A stretch of DNA of 64,000 bases. Origin: Marinobacterium sedimentorum (lineage in GTDB: Bacteria; Pseudomonadota; Gammaproteobacteria; Pseudomonadales; Balneatricaceae). The notes beneath the pieces were generated by a model. It saw nothing but the letters and a program-made list of their open reading frames with translations, did not search any database and had not been told where the DNA came from. The stretch spans positions 18,933 to 82,932 of the forward strand of contig NZ_JALDYX010000021.1 in the NCBI RefSeq assembly GCF_024267675.1. The letters run 5' to 3'. Of this stretch, positions 8,629 through 16,265 are shown piece by piece. A program made the position numbers and the translations under genes. The stretch's first letter is position 1; every line of letters starts with the position of its first letter.

Positions 8629-9549
8629 TTAAAGCCCAAAGCTGTGATTGAAAATCATGCGCTGGGCTTCGGCCTCGGACACATCCATCGGGCGAAAGCG
8701 CACCCGGTCACCAGGCCCGCGCTGGGCCAGCTGGGCGGCGCCCAGGGCGCTGATACAGCCGATTTTCGGGTAACCACCGATGGTCTGGCGGTCCCGCAAC
8801 AGCACTATGGGCTGGCCATCACTGGGGATCTGGATGGCGCCAAAGGCGATGCCTTCCGAAATGATGCCGTTGCGCCTGGGCTGAATCGCATCGCCGCTGA
8901 GGCGATAGCCCATGCGATCCATGTTCTGGCTCACCTTATAGCTGGCGGAAAAGAATTTCGTGCGCTGCACTATATCGAACTCATCGTGCTGATAACCCGC
9001 CATCACGCCCAGTTCCAGCGGGCTGTCGTAGTCGGGGATGGCCCAGGCGGGCACCCGGGCGTCAATCGCCGTACGAGTTGGCTCAAAGGGCAGAATATCC
9101 CCGGCCTTGAGCTTGACGCCTGCACCATCGACACCCCCCAGCCCCTCGCGGCAGACGGTGGCACAGCTGCCCAGGCGCGCCTGAGCCTTAAATCCCCCCA
9201 GCACCGCCAGATAGGCCCGCAGCCCGGTGACCGGAGTCGCGAACACGATCTTGTCGCCTTTGCGTACCTGCCTCGTGCACCAGGGCGCCAGCGGCTCACC
9301 GTTGATACGCGCCCCAAGATCCGCCCCCGTCAGGGCGATGCAGGTATCGGCCTGGCAGCGCAGTTGCAGCAGGCCATAGGTAATTTCCAGCTGCGCTGAC
9401 CCCGGTGCATTGCCCAGAATATGATTGGCCCAGACAAAGGCATGCTCATCCATCGGGCCGCCGGTGGTGACGCCCAGATGCTGATAGCCAAAGCGCCCGT
9501 CATCCTGCAACAGGCTCAGAATACCCGGGTTGATAACCTCAAAGCTCAT
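8629..9549 (-). CDS. pxpC: 5-oxoprolinase subunit C (biotin-dependent carboxyltransferase/KipA family)
   Basis: 306-residue subunit of ATP-dependent prokaryotic 5-oxoprolinase PxpABC, which opens 5-oxo-L-proline to L-glutamate. The opening SFEVINPGILSLLQDDGR followed by GVTTGGPMDEHAF is characteristic of the YbgK/KipA family, as is the late segment GQPIVLLRDRQTIGGYPKIG. It overlaps the end of pxpB by 11 bp and follows it in the same direction. In Bacillus the homologue KipA counteracts the kinase inhibitor KipI, but with pxpA and pxpB adjacent the enzymatic role is preferred. Confidence 0.93.
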   Translation of the reverse strand: MSFEVINPGILSLLQDDGRFGYQHLGVTTGGPMDEHAFVWANHILGNAPGSAQLEITYGLLQLRCQADTCIALTGADLGARINGEPLAPWCTRQVRKGDKIVFATPVTGLRAYLAVLGGFKAQARLGSCATVCREGLGGVDGAGVKLKAGDILPFEPTRTAIDARVPAWAIPDYDSPLELGVMAGYQHDEFDIVQRTKFFSASYKVSQNMDRMGYRLSGDAIQPRRNGIISEGIAFGAIQIPSDGQPIVLLRDRQTIGGYPKIGCISALGAAQLAQRGPGDRVRFRPMDVSEAEAQRMIFNHSFGL

Positions 9550-10231
9550 CGAACTGCCCTCCCAGACTCAGGTATTCCTGCCTCGATACCGGCTCGAAGC
9601 GCACCCGATCACCCACTTCCATCAGCGCCAGCGAGCGGCTGTTCCAGTCGATCATCTGCCGCGGCGTGCGGCCGATAAGCTGCCAGCCACCCGGCGTGAC
9701 GCTGGGATAGATGGCGGTCTGGTTGTCGGCAATACCGAGGCTGCCCCTGGGGACTTTCAGCCGTGGCGTGGCCTTGCGGGGCATGCACAGGCGCGGGTCT
9801 GTATTGCCCAGAAAGGCAAAGCCCGGGCTAAAGCCAATGGCATAGACGCGGTAACTGACGCCGCTGTGCAGGGCTATGACCTCATCGGTGGACAACCCCA
9901 GGTGCTGGCAGATCGCTGCCATATCCAGCGCCACTTCCTCGCCGTAATACACCGGCAGTACCAATTCACGTGCCTCCAGGGGCCTGTCCTCGGCGTGCTC
10001 CAGCCGCTGCATCAGCGCCTGCAGCCTGGATAACATGCCCAGCCGGTCTATCTGGCGCAGATCAAAGCTCAGCAGAATCGAGCTATAGGACGGCACCAGG
10101 TCGATCACGCATTCCGCCAGTTCGCAGCGAATGGCATCCAGCAACTGCCGCACCCGTTGCGCCACTGCGTCACCGATCTCGTCGCCAAGGCTGATCAGCA
10201 GGGTGTTCTCGTTAACGCTCTGCAACTGCAT
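9539..10231 (-). CDS. pxpB: 5-oxoprolinase subunit B (KipI/YbgJ family)
   Basis: 230-residue carboxyltransferase-C/D-type subunit that works with PxpA and PxpC. Recognised by VPSYSSILLSFD, by HSGVSYRVYAIGFSPGFAFLG in which GFxPGFAFLG is the family signature, and by PRGSLGIADNQTAIYP. Its start overlaps the pxpA stop by one base (TGATG), and its end overlaps the pxpC start, so the three subunits are translationally coupled in the order A-B-C. Confidence 0.93.
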   Translation of the reverse strand: MQLQSVNENTLLISLGDEIGDAVAQRVRQLLDAIRCELAECVIDLVPSYSSILLSFDLRQIDRLGMLSRLQALMQRLEHAEDRPLEARELVLPVYYGEEVALDMAAICQHLGLSTDEVIALHSGVSYRVYAIGFSPGFAFLGNTDPRLCMPRKATPRLKVPRGSLGIADNQTAIYPSVTPGGWQLIGRTPRQMIDWNSRSLALMEVGDRVRFEPVSRQEYLSLGGQFDEL

Positions 10232-10962
10232 CAGCTTTGTACCCAGCCCCGCAAACGCTGCACCAGCTGCAGCGCCAGCGGATTGTCACCGTGAATGCAC
10301 AGGGTGTCGGCCTGGATCGGCACCCGCACGCCATTGATGGAGGTGACGCTGGCGTCATTGATCATCTGCATCACCTGCTGCTCGATCGCCTCGCAGCTGT
10401 GATGCACGGCGCCCGGCACCGCGCGGGACAGCAGCCGTCCCTGATCGTCGTAGGCACGATCGGAAAAGGCTTCGAACCAGAGTGTCAGCCCCAGTGTTGC
10501 GGCCCGGGCACGAAAGCGCTCGGCATCGGGCGTGGCCATGATCACCAGCGGGCACTGGGGCGCGTAGTCCAGCACCGCCTGCATCACCACCGCCATGGTG
10601 GCGTCATCGGCAATCATGCGGTTATAGAGGGCGCCGTGGGGTTTTACATAGTCAATACGGGTTGCGTTCACGCGGCAGATGCCATCGAGCGCGGCAATCT
10701 GATAGACCAGCAGCGCACGCAGTTCGTCCGCCGAGCACTGCAGGTCGCGGCGGCCAAAGCCCTGCAAATCGGGATAACCCGGATGGGCACCGATACTGAC
10801 GCCACTGGCCAGGGCCAGCTTGACGGTTCTGTCCATGGTGAGCGGGTCCGAGGCGTGGAAACCGCAGGCGATATTGGCCATATCGACAAAGGGCATCACC
10901 TGTTCGTCCATGCCCATGACCCAGCTGCCAAAACTTTCACCCATGTCACAATTGAGTTTCAT
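10231..10962 (-). CDS. pxpA: 5-oxoprolinase subunit A (LamB/YcsF family)
   Basis: 243-residue LamB/YcsF-family subunit of 5-oxoprolinase. The N-terminus MKLNCDMGESFGSWVMGMDE and the following ANIACGFHASDP and GAHPGYPDLQGFGRR are highly diagnostic. It is the first enzyme gene after the TRAP permease, separated from dctM by 128 bp with no obvious terminator. Together with pxpB and pxpC it should convert imported or recycled 5-oxoproline to glutamate with ATP hydrolysis. Confidence 0.95.
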   Translation of the reverse strand: MKLNCDMGESFGSWVMGMDEQVMPFVDMANIACGFHASDPLTMDRTVKLALASGVSIGAHPGYPDLQGFGRRDLQCSADELRALLVYQIAALDGICRVNATRIDYVKPHGALYNRMIADDATMAVVMQAVLDYAPQCPLVIMATPDAERFRARAATLGLTLWFEAFSDRAYDDQGRLLSRAVPGAVHHSCEAIEQQVMQMINDASVTSINGVRVPIQADTLCIHGDNPLALQLVQRLRGWVQS

Positions 10963-11090
10963 CGACCTTCTCCAGGCAAAGCATTGCCGTTGCCCTGCAA
11001 GGGTGCGCAGGACAGGGCAAGATCAGAAAATTAATCCAGGGCAGATTCGGGCGGCGGCGCCAGGCGACACAGCCCCTGTGATGAATCCGG

Positions 11091-12398
11091 CTAGCGCTGC
11101 GACATGGTCGTCGGCAGGTAGGTCACAATCTCGGGGAACCAGCTGATCAGCACTATGGCAAACAGGATCAGCAGGAAGAACGGCAGTGCCGCCCGGGCCA
11201 CATACAAGATGTCCTTGCCGGTGAGCGCCTGAATCACGAACAGATTGAAGCCCACCGGCGGCGTGATCTGGGACATTTCCACCACCAGCACTATATAGAT
11301 ACCGAACCAGAGCAGGTCGATGTTGGCCTGCTGCACCATGGGCAGAACCACGGCCACGGTCAGAACCACCACCGAGATGCCATCGAGGAAACAGCCCAGC
11401 ACCACGAACAGCACCGTCAGCGACATCAGCAGCACCACCGGCGAGAGCGCCATATCGCCAATCCACTGCGCCAGGGCGCTGGGAATGCCGAGAAAGCCCA
11501 TGGCCAGGGTCAGAAAGTGCGCACCAACCAGAATCAGCCCGATCATGCAGGAGCTCTTTACCGCCCCCAGCAGACTGCCGAGAAAACTCTCGCGATCCAG
11601 GCTGCCGGTCACCAGGGCCAGAAACAGTGAGCCGAAAACTCCCAGCGCCGCCGCTTCCGTCGGCGTGGTCAGGCCGCCATAGATGGAGCCCAGCACGAAG
11701 CCGATAAGGGCCACAATCGGCAGCAGCTGCTTCAGCGCCTTCAGCTTGACGGTAAGCGATACGCGGTCGCTTTTGTCGCTGGGCAACTCGTCCTTGTTCA
11801 GCAGTGCCCACACCATGGTGTAGCCCATAAAGAGCACCATCAGCAGCAGGCCCGGCAGAGCACCGGCAATAAACAGCCGGCCAATAGACACCTCGGCGGC
11901 CACGCCGTATACGATCAGGATAATCGAGGGCGGTATCAGCAGCCCCAGGGTACCGGAGCCCGCCAGGGTACCCACGGCCATGCGTTCACTGTAGCCCTGC
12001 GCCTTGAGTTCAGGCAGGGTCATACGACCAATGGTGGCAGCCGTGGCAGCGGATGAGCCAGAGACGGCGGCAAAGATGCCACAGCTGAGCACGTTGACAT
12101 GCAGCAGCTTGCCCGGCAGTCCACCCAGCCAGGGCGACAGCCCCTTGAACAGATCCTCCGACAGGCGGGTACGAAACAGCACCTCCCCCATCCAGATAAA
12201 CAGCGGCAAGGCGGTCAGCGACCAGGAGGTACTGGCCCCCCAGCTGGAGGTGGCAAACAGCAGGCCGATCTGGTCGTTGCCGGACAGCATCAGCCCCAGC
12301 ACCGCCACGCCGGTCAGCGCCAGCGCCACCCAGATCCCCATGGCGAGCATCAGCAGCATGCTGACGGCCAGTACAATCGATAGCAGCGTCATATCCAT
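11091..12398 (-). CDS. TRAP transporter large permease subunit (DctM family)
   Basis: 435-residue, very hydrophobic 12-TM-type permease of a tripartite ATP-independent periplasmic transporter, using a sodium gradient for solute import. Typical DctM segments include FVVLGCFLDGISVVVLTVAV and the TPPVGFNLFVIQ motif near the C-terminus. The ATG overlaps the dctQ stop by one base. Its position between the solute-binding protein and pxpABC suggests that it imports 5-oxoproline or a related acid; this is inference from context. Confidence 0.93.
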   Translation of the reverse strand: MDMTLLSIVLAVSMLLMLAMGIWVALALTGVAVLGLMLSGNDQIGLLFATSSWGASTSWSLTALPLFIWMGEVLFRTRLSEDLFKGLSPWLGGLPGKLLHVNVLSCGIFAAVSGSSAATAATIGRMTLPELKAQGYSERMAVGTLAGSGTLGLLIPPSIILIVYGVAAEVSIGRLFIAGALPGLLLMVLFMGYTMVWALLNKDELPSDKSDRVSLTVKLKALKQLLPIVALIGFVLGSIYGGLTTPTEAAALGVFGSLFLALVTGSLDRESFLGSLLGAVKSSCMIGLILVGAHFLTLAMGFLGIPSALAQWIGDMALSPVVLLMSLTVLFVVLGCFLDGISVVVLTVAVVLPMVQQANIDLLWFGIYIVLVVEMSQITPPVGFNLFVIQALTGKDILYVARAALPFFLLILFAIVLISWFPEIVTYLPTTMSQR

Positions 12399-12916
12399 CA
12401 GACTTCCTCCAGATTGAGTTCATTCTCATGGGTCTGATAGGCCGGCACCCGCCCTTTCACGACACAGACAAGGCTATCGAGAATGGCCAGATTCAGCGCC
12501 AGCATTCCCAGCGCCAGGGGCACCTGCGGAATCCATATAGGCACCGGAATGTAGCCATAGGAGACCTCTTCGAAGACGTAGGACTCCCACACCATGTAGA
12601 TGCAGTACCCGGTCATGTAGCTCACCAGCACCAAAGAAAACAGCAGTACCAGTAATTCCTGCAGGTAGCGCGCCCGGGACGAGCAGCGCTGAATCAGCAG
12701 CGTAACCCTGATATGCCCGCCTTCGTGAAAGGTATAGGCCAGGCCGAGGAAGGTGGCGCCAGCCAGGGCGTAGCCGGAAAAATCTTCCGCGGAGGGAATG
12801 ATAAAACCGAACAGCCGACCGACAATCTGGGCCAGGATGATGAGCATGATGGCGACCAGACAAAAGCCCGCCAGGTAGCCCGATGCCAGATACAGTTTTT
12901 CTCGAAGTGAGTGCAT
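12398..12916 (-). CDS. TRAP transporter small permease subunit (DctQ family)
   Basis: About 172 residues with four predicted membrane helices, the small membrane partner of DctM. The frame is open to an ATG at 12946, but that start would place a 24-bp hairpin inside the coding region. The ATG at 12916 (MHSLREKLYLASG) gives a normal DctQ N-terminus and is preferred. It belongs to the order dctP-dctQ-dctM. Confidence 0.85.
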   Translation of the reverse strand: MHSLREKLYLASGYLAGFCLVAIMLIILAQIVGRLFGFIIPSAEDFSGYALAGATFLGLAYTFHEGGHIRVTLLIQRCSSRARYLQELLVLLFSLVLVSYMTGYCIYMVWESYVFEEVSYGYIPVPIWIPQVPLALGMLALNLAILDSLVCVVKGRVPAYQTHENELNLEEV

Positions 12917-12933
12917 AACAGGCGCCTCGCTGG

Positions 12934-12957
12934 ACAGGCTCCGCAATCGGAGCCTGT
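12934..12957 (-). other. Intercistronic hairpin between dctP and dctQ
   Basis: Perfect 10-bp inverted repeat ACAGGCTCCG / CGGAGCCTGT around a CAAT loop, 10 bp after the dctP stop codon. No T-run follows on the minus strand, so it is more likely an mRNA-stabilising or processing hairpin that lets the solute-binding protein be made in excess over the permeases, a common arrangement in binding-protein transporters. Confidence 0.75.
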
Positions 12958-12967
12958 GACACTGGGA

Positions 12968-13933
12968 TTACTGGCGGTAGCTGGAGAGGATAGCTCCAAC
13001 CTCATCCGGTGACTCGGCCTTCCATTCCTCGATCATGGTGTCGCCGATCTTCTGCAGCTGCGCCATCAGCTCGGCGGAGGGCTCTGCCACCTGAATGCCG
13101 TGCTCGGCCAGGGTTTTGGTATCCTCGGCCGCCGTGACGCGCACACGCTTCCAGCCTTCGCTCTCGGCTTTGGCGGCGGCATCCAGAACAACCTGGCGGG
13201 TTTTGTCATCCAGGCGCTTGAAGGCCCGCTTGTTCACTACCACCACGTTCTTGGGAATCCAGGCGCGCACATCGGTGAAGTGCTCCAGGTAATCCCAGGC
13301 CTGGCCGTTCACACCGGTCGAGGGTGACGTGATCATGGCGTCAATAATACCGGTGCTGAAGGCCTGGGGAATGTCCGGTACCTGTACGGTGGTCGGGGTG
13401 GTATTCATCAGGTCCGCCAGACGGGAAGTGGACGGGCTATAGGCGCGCATCTTCAGGCCGCTCAGATCTTCCAGCCGGTTGACCGGCGCCTTGGTGTAAA
13501 GGCTCTGGGCCGGCCAGGCAACGGTGTACAGCAGAGTCATGCCGTCTTTATCCAGCTGCTTTTCAACTTCGGGCCGGGCCGCCGCCCAGAGTTTCTCGGC
13601 ATCATCAAAGGTGGTGGCCAGAAACGGAATATTGTCGTGCTTGAACACCGGATGGGTGTTACCCATGATGCCGATAAAGACTTCCCCCAGCTGAACCTGG
13701 CCGGTTTTCACCGCGCGCGGTATTTCCGGATGCTTCACCAGGGATGCGCCCGAATGCACGGTAATATCCAGCTCGCCGGCGGTATTGACCCTGATTTCCT
13801 CGGCGAATTCACGCGCGATCTGGGTCGGCAGATTGGCATCGGCGTAAGGCGTGGGCATATGCCACTTCTCGGCCTGAACCGCAGAAGTCGCAAGGGTACC
13901 CAACAGCAGCATGGCGCCCGCTAATTTTTTCAT
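12968..13933 (-). CDS. TRAP transporter periplasmic solute-binding protein (DctP family)
   Basis: 321 residues with a clear Sec signal peptide (MKKLAGAMLLLGTLATSAVQA, cleavage after QA) and the DctP-family body starting EKWHMPTPYADANLPTQIA. The segment LKMRAYSPSTSRLADLM contains the conserved arginine (in KMRAYS) that binds the carboxylate of the ligand in this family, consistent with an organic-acid substrate. It is the first gene of dctPQM and lies directly downstream of the DUF1445 gene. Confidence 0.93.
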   Translation of the reverse strand: MKKLAGAMLLLGTLATSAVQAEKWHMPTPYADANLPTQIAREFAEEIRVNTAGELDITVHSGASLVKHPEIPRAVKTGQVQLGEVFIGIMGNTHPVFKHDNIPFLATTFDDAEKLWAAARPEVEKQLDKDGMTLLYTVAWPAQSLYTKAPVNRLEDLSGLKMRAYSPSTSRLADLMNTTPTTVQVPDIPQAFSTGIIDAMITSPSTGVNGQAWDYLEHFTDVRAWIPKNVVVVNKRAFKRLDDKTRQVVLDAAAKAESEGWKRVRVTAAEDTKTLAEHGIQVAEPSAELMAQLQKIGDTMIEEWKAESPDEVGAILSSYRQ

Positions 13934-14099
13934 CTTGATGCTCCAGTTTTCATTGTTATTAAAAAGTACCGGATCTCATCCTGAGCCGGTTGGCGATAAC
14001 CTCTGAGCCCAGGGCGGCAATATTCCTGTTATCAAGAATAGCTGCCAGCACTAAAGCCCACTGGGTTACCGGTAAAGGAGGCGCTGCAGCCTGCAGGCC

Positions 14100-14921
14100 T
14101 CAGAGAATCGCAAGTTCTGCATTAAGAAGGTCGGTGATCAGCATTTTGCCGGGCACATGGGTGATGCAGATGGGCGGCTTGGCATTACGCACCGCCACCT
14201 GGGGCGTTACACCGCAGGCCCAGAAGACCGGCAGTTCAGCGCCACGCAGCTCAACCGCATCGCCAAAGTCAGGCGCGGCGAGGTCTTTAATACCAATCAG
14301 TGACGGGTCACCCAGATGCACAGGTGCACCGTGGGCCTTGGGCAACCGGGTGGTGACCTGTATCGCGCGAATGGCATCGGCGGCGATGAAAGGTCGCATG
14401 GACACCACCATGTCACCGTGGAAACGCCCACCGGGCACGGTCGGAATATTGCTGCGGTACATGGAGACGTTCAGGCCAGTGTCGATATTGCGTACCGACA
14501 GACCCGCTTGCTGCAGCGCATCTTCAAAGGAAAATGAACAGCCCAGCACGAAGGCGACCATGTCGCCCTGCCAGAGGGCGGCGATATCCGATGCCGTTTC
14601 AACCAGCTCGCCGTCGCGAAAAACATTGTATTCAGGCACATCGTAGCGGATATCGATATCCAGCCCCAGGCCCGGCAGGGCCGGGTTACCGGGCTCGGAC
14701 ACGGCGATCAGCGGGCAGGACACCGGATTGTTCTGACAATAGGCAAGGAAGTCGCCGGCCCAGTCGGCGGGCAGAATAACCAGGTTACCCTGCACCAGGC
14801 CCGGCGCCAGGCCGCTGGTCATGGCACTGTGCTCGCCGCTGCGAATGGCCTGGCGCAAGGCGCTGGATTCGCCCAGCAGGCGCTCTTTGTAATCGGACAG
14901 ACTGCGTTGCAACCGGGGCAT
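14100..14921 (-). CDS. D-glutamate cyclase-like / putative hydro-lyase (DUF1445, YcsI family)
   Basis: 273 residues. Family motifs are TSGLAPGLVQGNLVILP near the N-terminus, VPEYNVFRDGE, and a late FWACGVTPQVAV. The mammalian relative DGLUCY converts D-glutamate to 5-oxo-D-proline, and in Bacillus the relative ycsI lies beside pxpABC homologues (ycsF-kipI-kipA). The association with pxpABC here supports a role in 5-oxoproline or D-glutamate metabolism. The frame extends to 14984, but MPRLQRSLSDYK at 14921 with an AGAGG ribosome-binding site matches the family N-terminus. Confidence 0.85.
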   Translation of the reverse strand: MPRLQRSLSDYKERLLGESSALRQAIRSGEHSAMTSGLAPGLVQGNLVILPADWAGDFLAYCQNNPVSCPLIAVSEPGNPALPGLGLDIDIRYDVPEYNVFRDGELVETASDIAALWQGDMVAFVLGCSFSFEDALQQAGLSVRNIDTGLNVSMYRSNIPTVPGGRFHGDMVVSMRPFIAADAIRAIQVTTRLPKAHGAPVHLGDPSLIGIKDLAAPDFGDAVELRGAELPVFWACGVTPQVAVRNAKPPICITHVPGKMLITDLLNAELAIL

Positions 14922-15034
14922 GGCGGGAACCTCTGCTGATCTTGTTATTGTGTCTTCTGGTAAAGACTCTACTCCAGCCCACAAAAATTTCTAATTATCA
15001 TTTTATTGTTATGTTGATAAAAAAAATTGATCAA

Positions 15035-15931
15035 CTAAGCCGTTACGGCGGCTGTGGCCACCCTAACGGCCATCTGTGCTGCGAGCTCCGCCAGGGGATT
15101 GCAGGGTACCGTAGGATAGGAGGCGGTAAAGACCAGGGCGCTGGGCGTCCAGTCCACCTCGACCCTTTTCAGGGTGGCGGCCGCCAGTTCCGCGGTAATC
15201 ATCACCTGTGGCAAGGTCGAGACGCCAACGCCATCGAGGGTCAGACGATGGCAGGCCGCCAGGGAGCTGGATGAGAAAAACCGCACCGGCGGACCGTCCA
15301 GCGCCCGGAATTGCTGGCTGATCTCGGCAAAGGGTTTGGTGCTTCTGGCGTAGGTGATAATCGGCCAGCGCGTCAGCTCACTGAGCACCACCGGCCGCTG
15401 CGGCAGATCCAGCCCGGGGCTGGCGACCCACACCAGCGGGAAGGTGCAGAGTTCAAGGTCAGCGATGCTGGGGTCCGATACGGGCCCCATCAGAAAGGCC
15501 AGATCCAGCGAGCGCTCCAGCAGGCCCGTGCGCAGGTTGCTGGTCACATCCACAGTCAGTTCGACCTCCAGATTGGGCATGTCGGTATGCAGGCACCGCA
15601 GAAAGTCGGGCAGCCAGGTATGGACGATGGTTTCCGACACCCCCAGGCGCAAAAGGCCACCCAGGGACAGCGACAGGTTGGCGCGCTTGCGCAGCTGCTC
15701 CGACATGAAGATGATTTTCTCCGCGTAGGGCAGCAACTCTTTGCCTTTGGCCGTCAGCGCCACGGGGCCCGGCCCCACCTCGCGCACGAACAGCTTGGCC
15801 CCCAACTCCTCCTCCAGCGCGGCAATGCGCGACGAGATCGCCGGCTGCGTGGTGCACTGGCGTTCCGCCGCCTTCCTGAAGCTGCCAAGGGTCGCGACCC
15901 AGACAAAGGTTTCCAGACGTTTGAAGTTCAT
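15035..15931 (-). CDS. LysR-family transcriptional regulator
   Basis: 298 residues with an N-terminal winged helix (MNFKRLETFVWVATLGSFRK, then RQCTTQPAISSRIAALEEEL) and a C-terminal LysR-substrate domain. Unlike many LysR genes it points the same way as its presumed targets, 113 bp upstream of the DUF1445 gene. It is the most likely local regulator of the catabolic block, with an unidentified co-inducer, possibly 5-oxoproline or glutamate. Confidence 0.92.
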   Translation of the reverse strand: MNFKRLETFVWVATLGSFRKAAERQCTTQPAISSRIAALEEELGAKLFVREVGPGPVALTAKGKELLPYAEKIIFMSEQLRKRANLSLSLGGLLRLGVSETIVHTWLPDFLRCLHTDMPNLEVELTVDVTSNLRTGLLERSLDLAFLMGPVSDPSIADLELCTFPLVWVASPGLDLPQRPVVLSELTRWPIITYARSTKPFAEISQQFRALDGPPVRFFSSSSLAACHRLTLDGVGVSTLPQVMITAELAAATLKRVEVDWTPSALVFTASYPTVPCNPLAELAAQMAVRVATAAVTA

Positions 15932-16109
15932 TGTGCCCCTTGGGAGTTAGCCGGCTTTCAATCGGAAGCCTGCAGGACTTGGCAATTACAGGCCAATGGC
16001 ATGTCCGACAGTACCCGTCAGGTTCGACGTTGCATCCTTGGCGGCACTATTTCAAGCCCGATGGACAGTGCAGCACCTGACTGCCGGCACTTGAAGGGGT
16101 CTGGCAGAT

Positions 16110-16135
16110 AAAGAAAAGCCCCGCAGGTGCGGGGC
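16110..16135 (-). terminator. Rho-independent terminator downstream of ETF-QO
   Basis: On the minus strand an 8-bp stem GCCCCGCA / TGCGGGGC with a 2-base loop (16118-16135) is followed by TTTTCTTT (complement of 16110-16117). It lies beyond the relic of the second ETF-QO 3' end, as if it originally terminated that older copy. Confidence 0.85.
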
Positions 16136-16160
16136 AAAGGGCATTAGCAGAGTGAAAACT

Positions 16161-16249
16161 TACATGTTCGGGTAGGTCGGACCGCCACCACCTTCAGGAG
16201 TGACCCAGGTGATGTTTTGCTGCACCTGGGGATGACTCCTTGATGTCGG
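16161..16249 (-). pseudogene. Relic of a second ETF-QO 3' end
   Basis: This stretch encodes, on the minus strand, QNITWVTPEGGGGPTYPNM and a stop, the same C-terminus as the intact ETF-QO gene 105 bp upstream. The two copies differ mainly at synonymous third positions over about 57 bp. Upstream of that, a roughly 10-bp insertion breaks the frame in the DIKDPSQ region, and similarity ends near GCCGACATCAAGG. There is no start or upstream body. It is a non-coding scar of a diverged copy. Confidence 0.85.
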
Positions 16250-16265
16250 CTTTTTAGCCTCGGCA

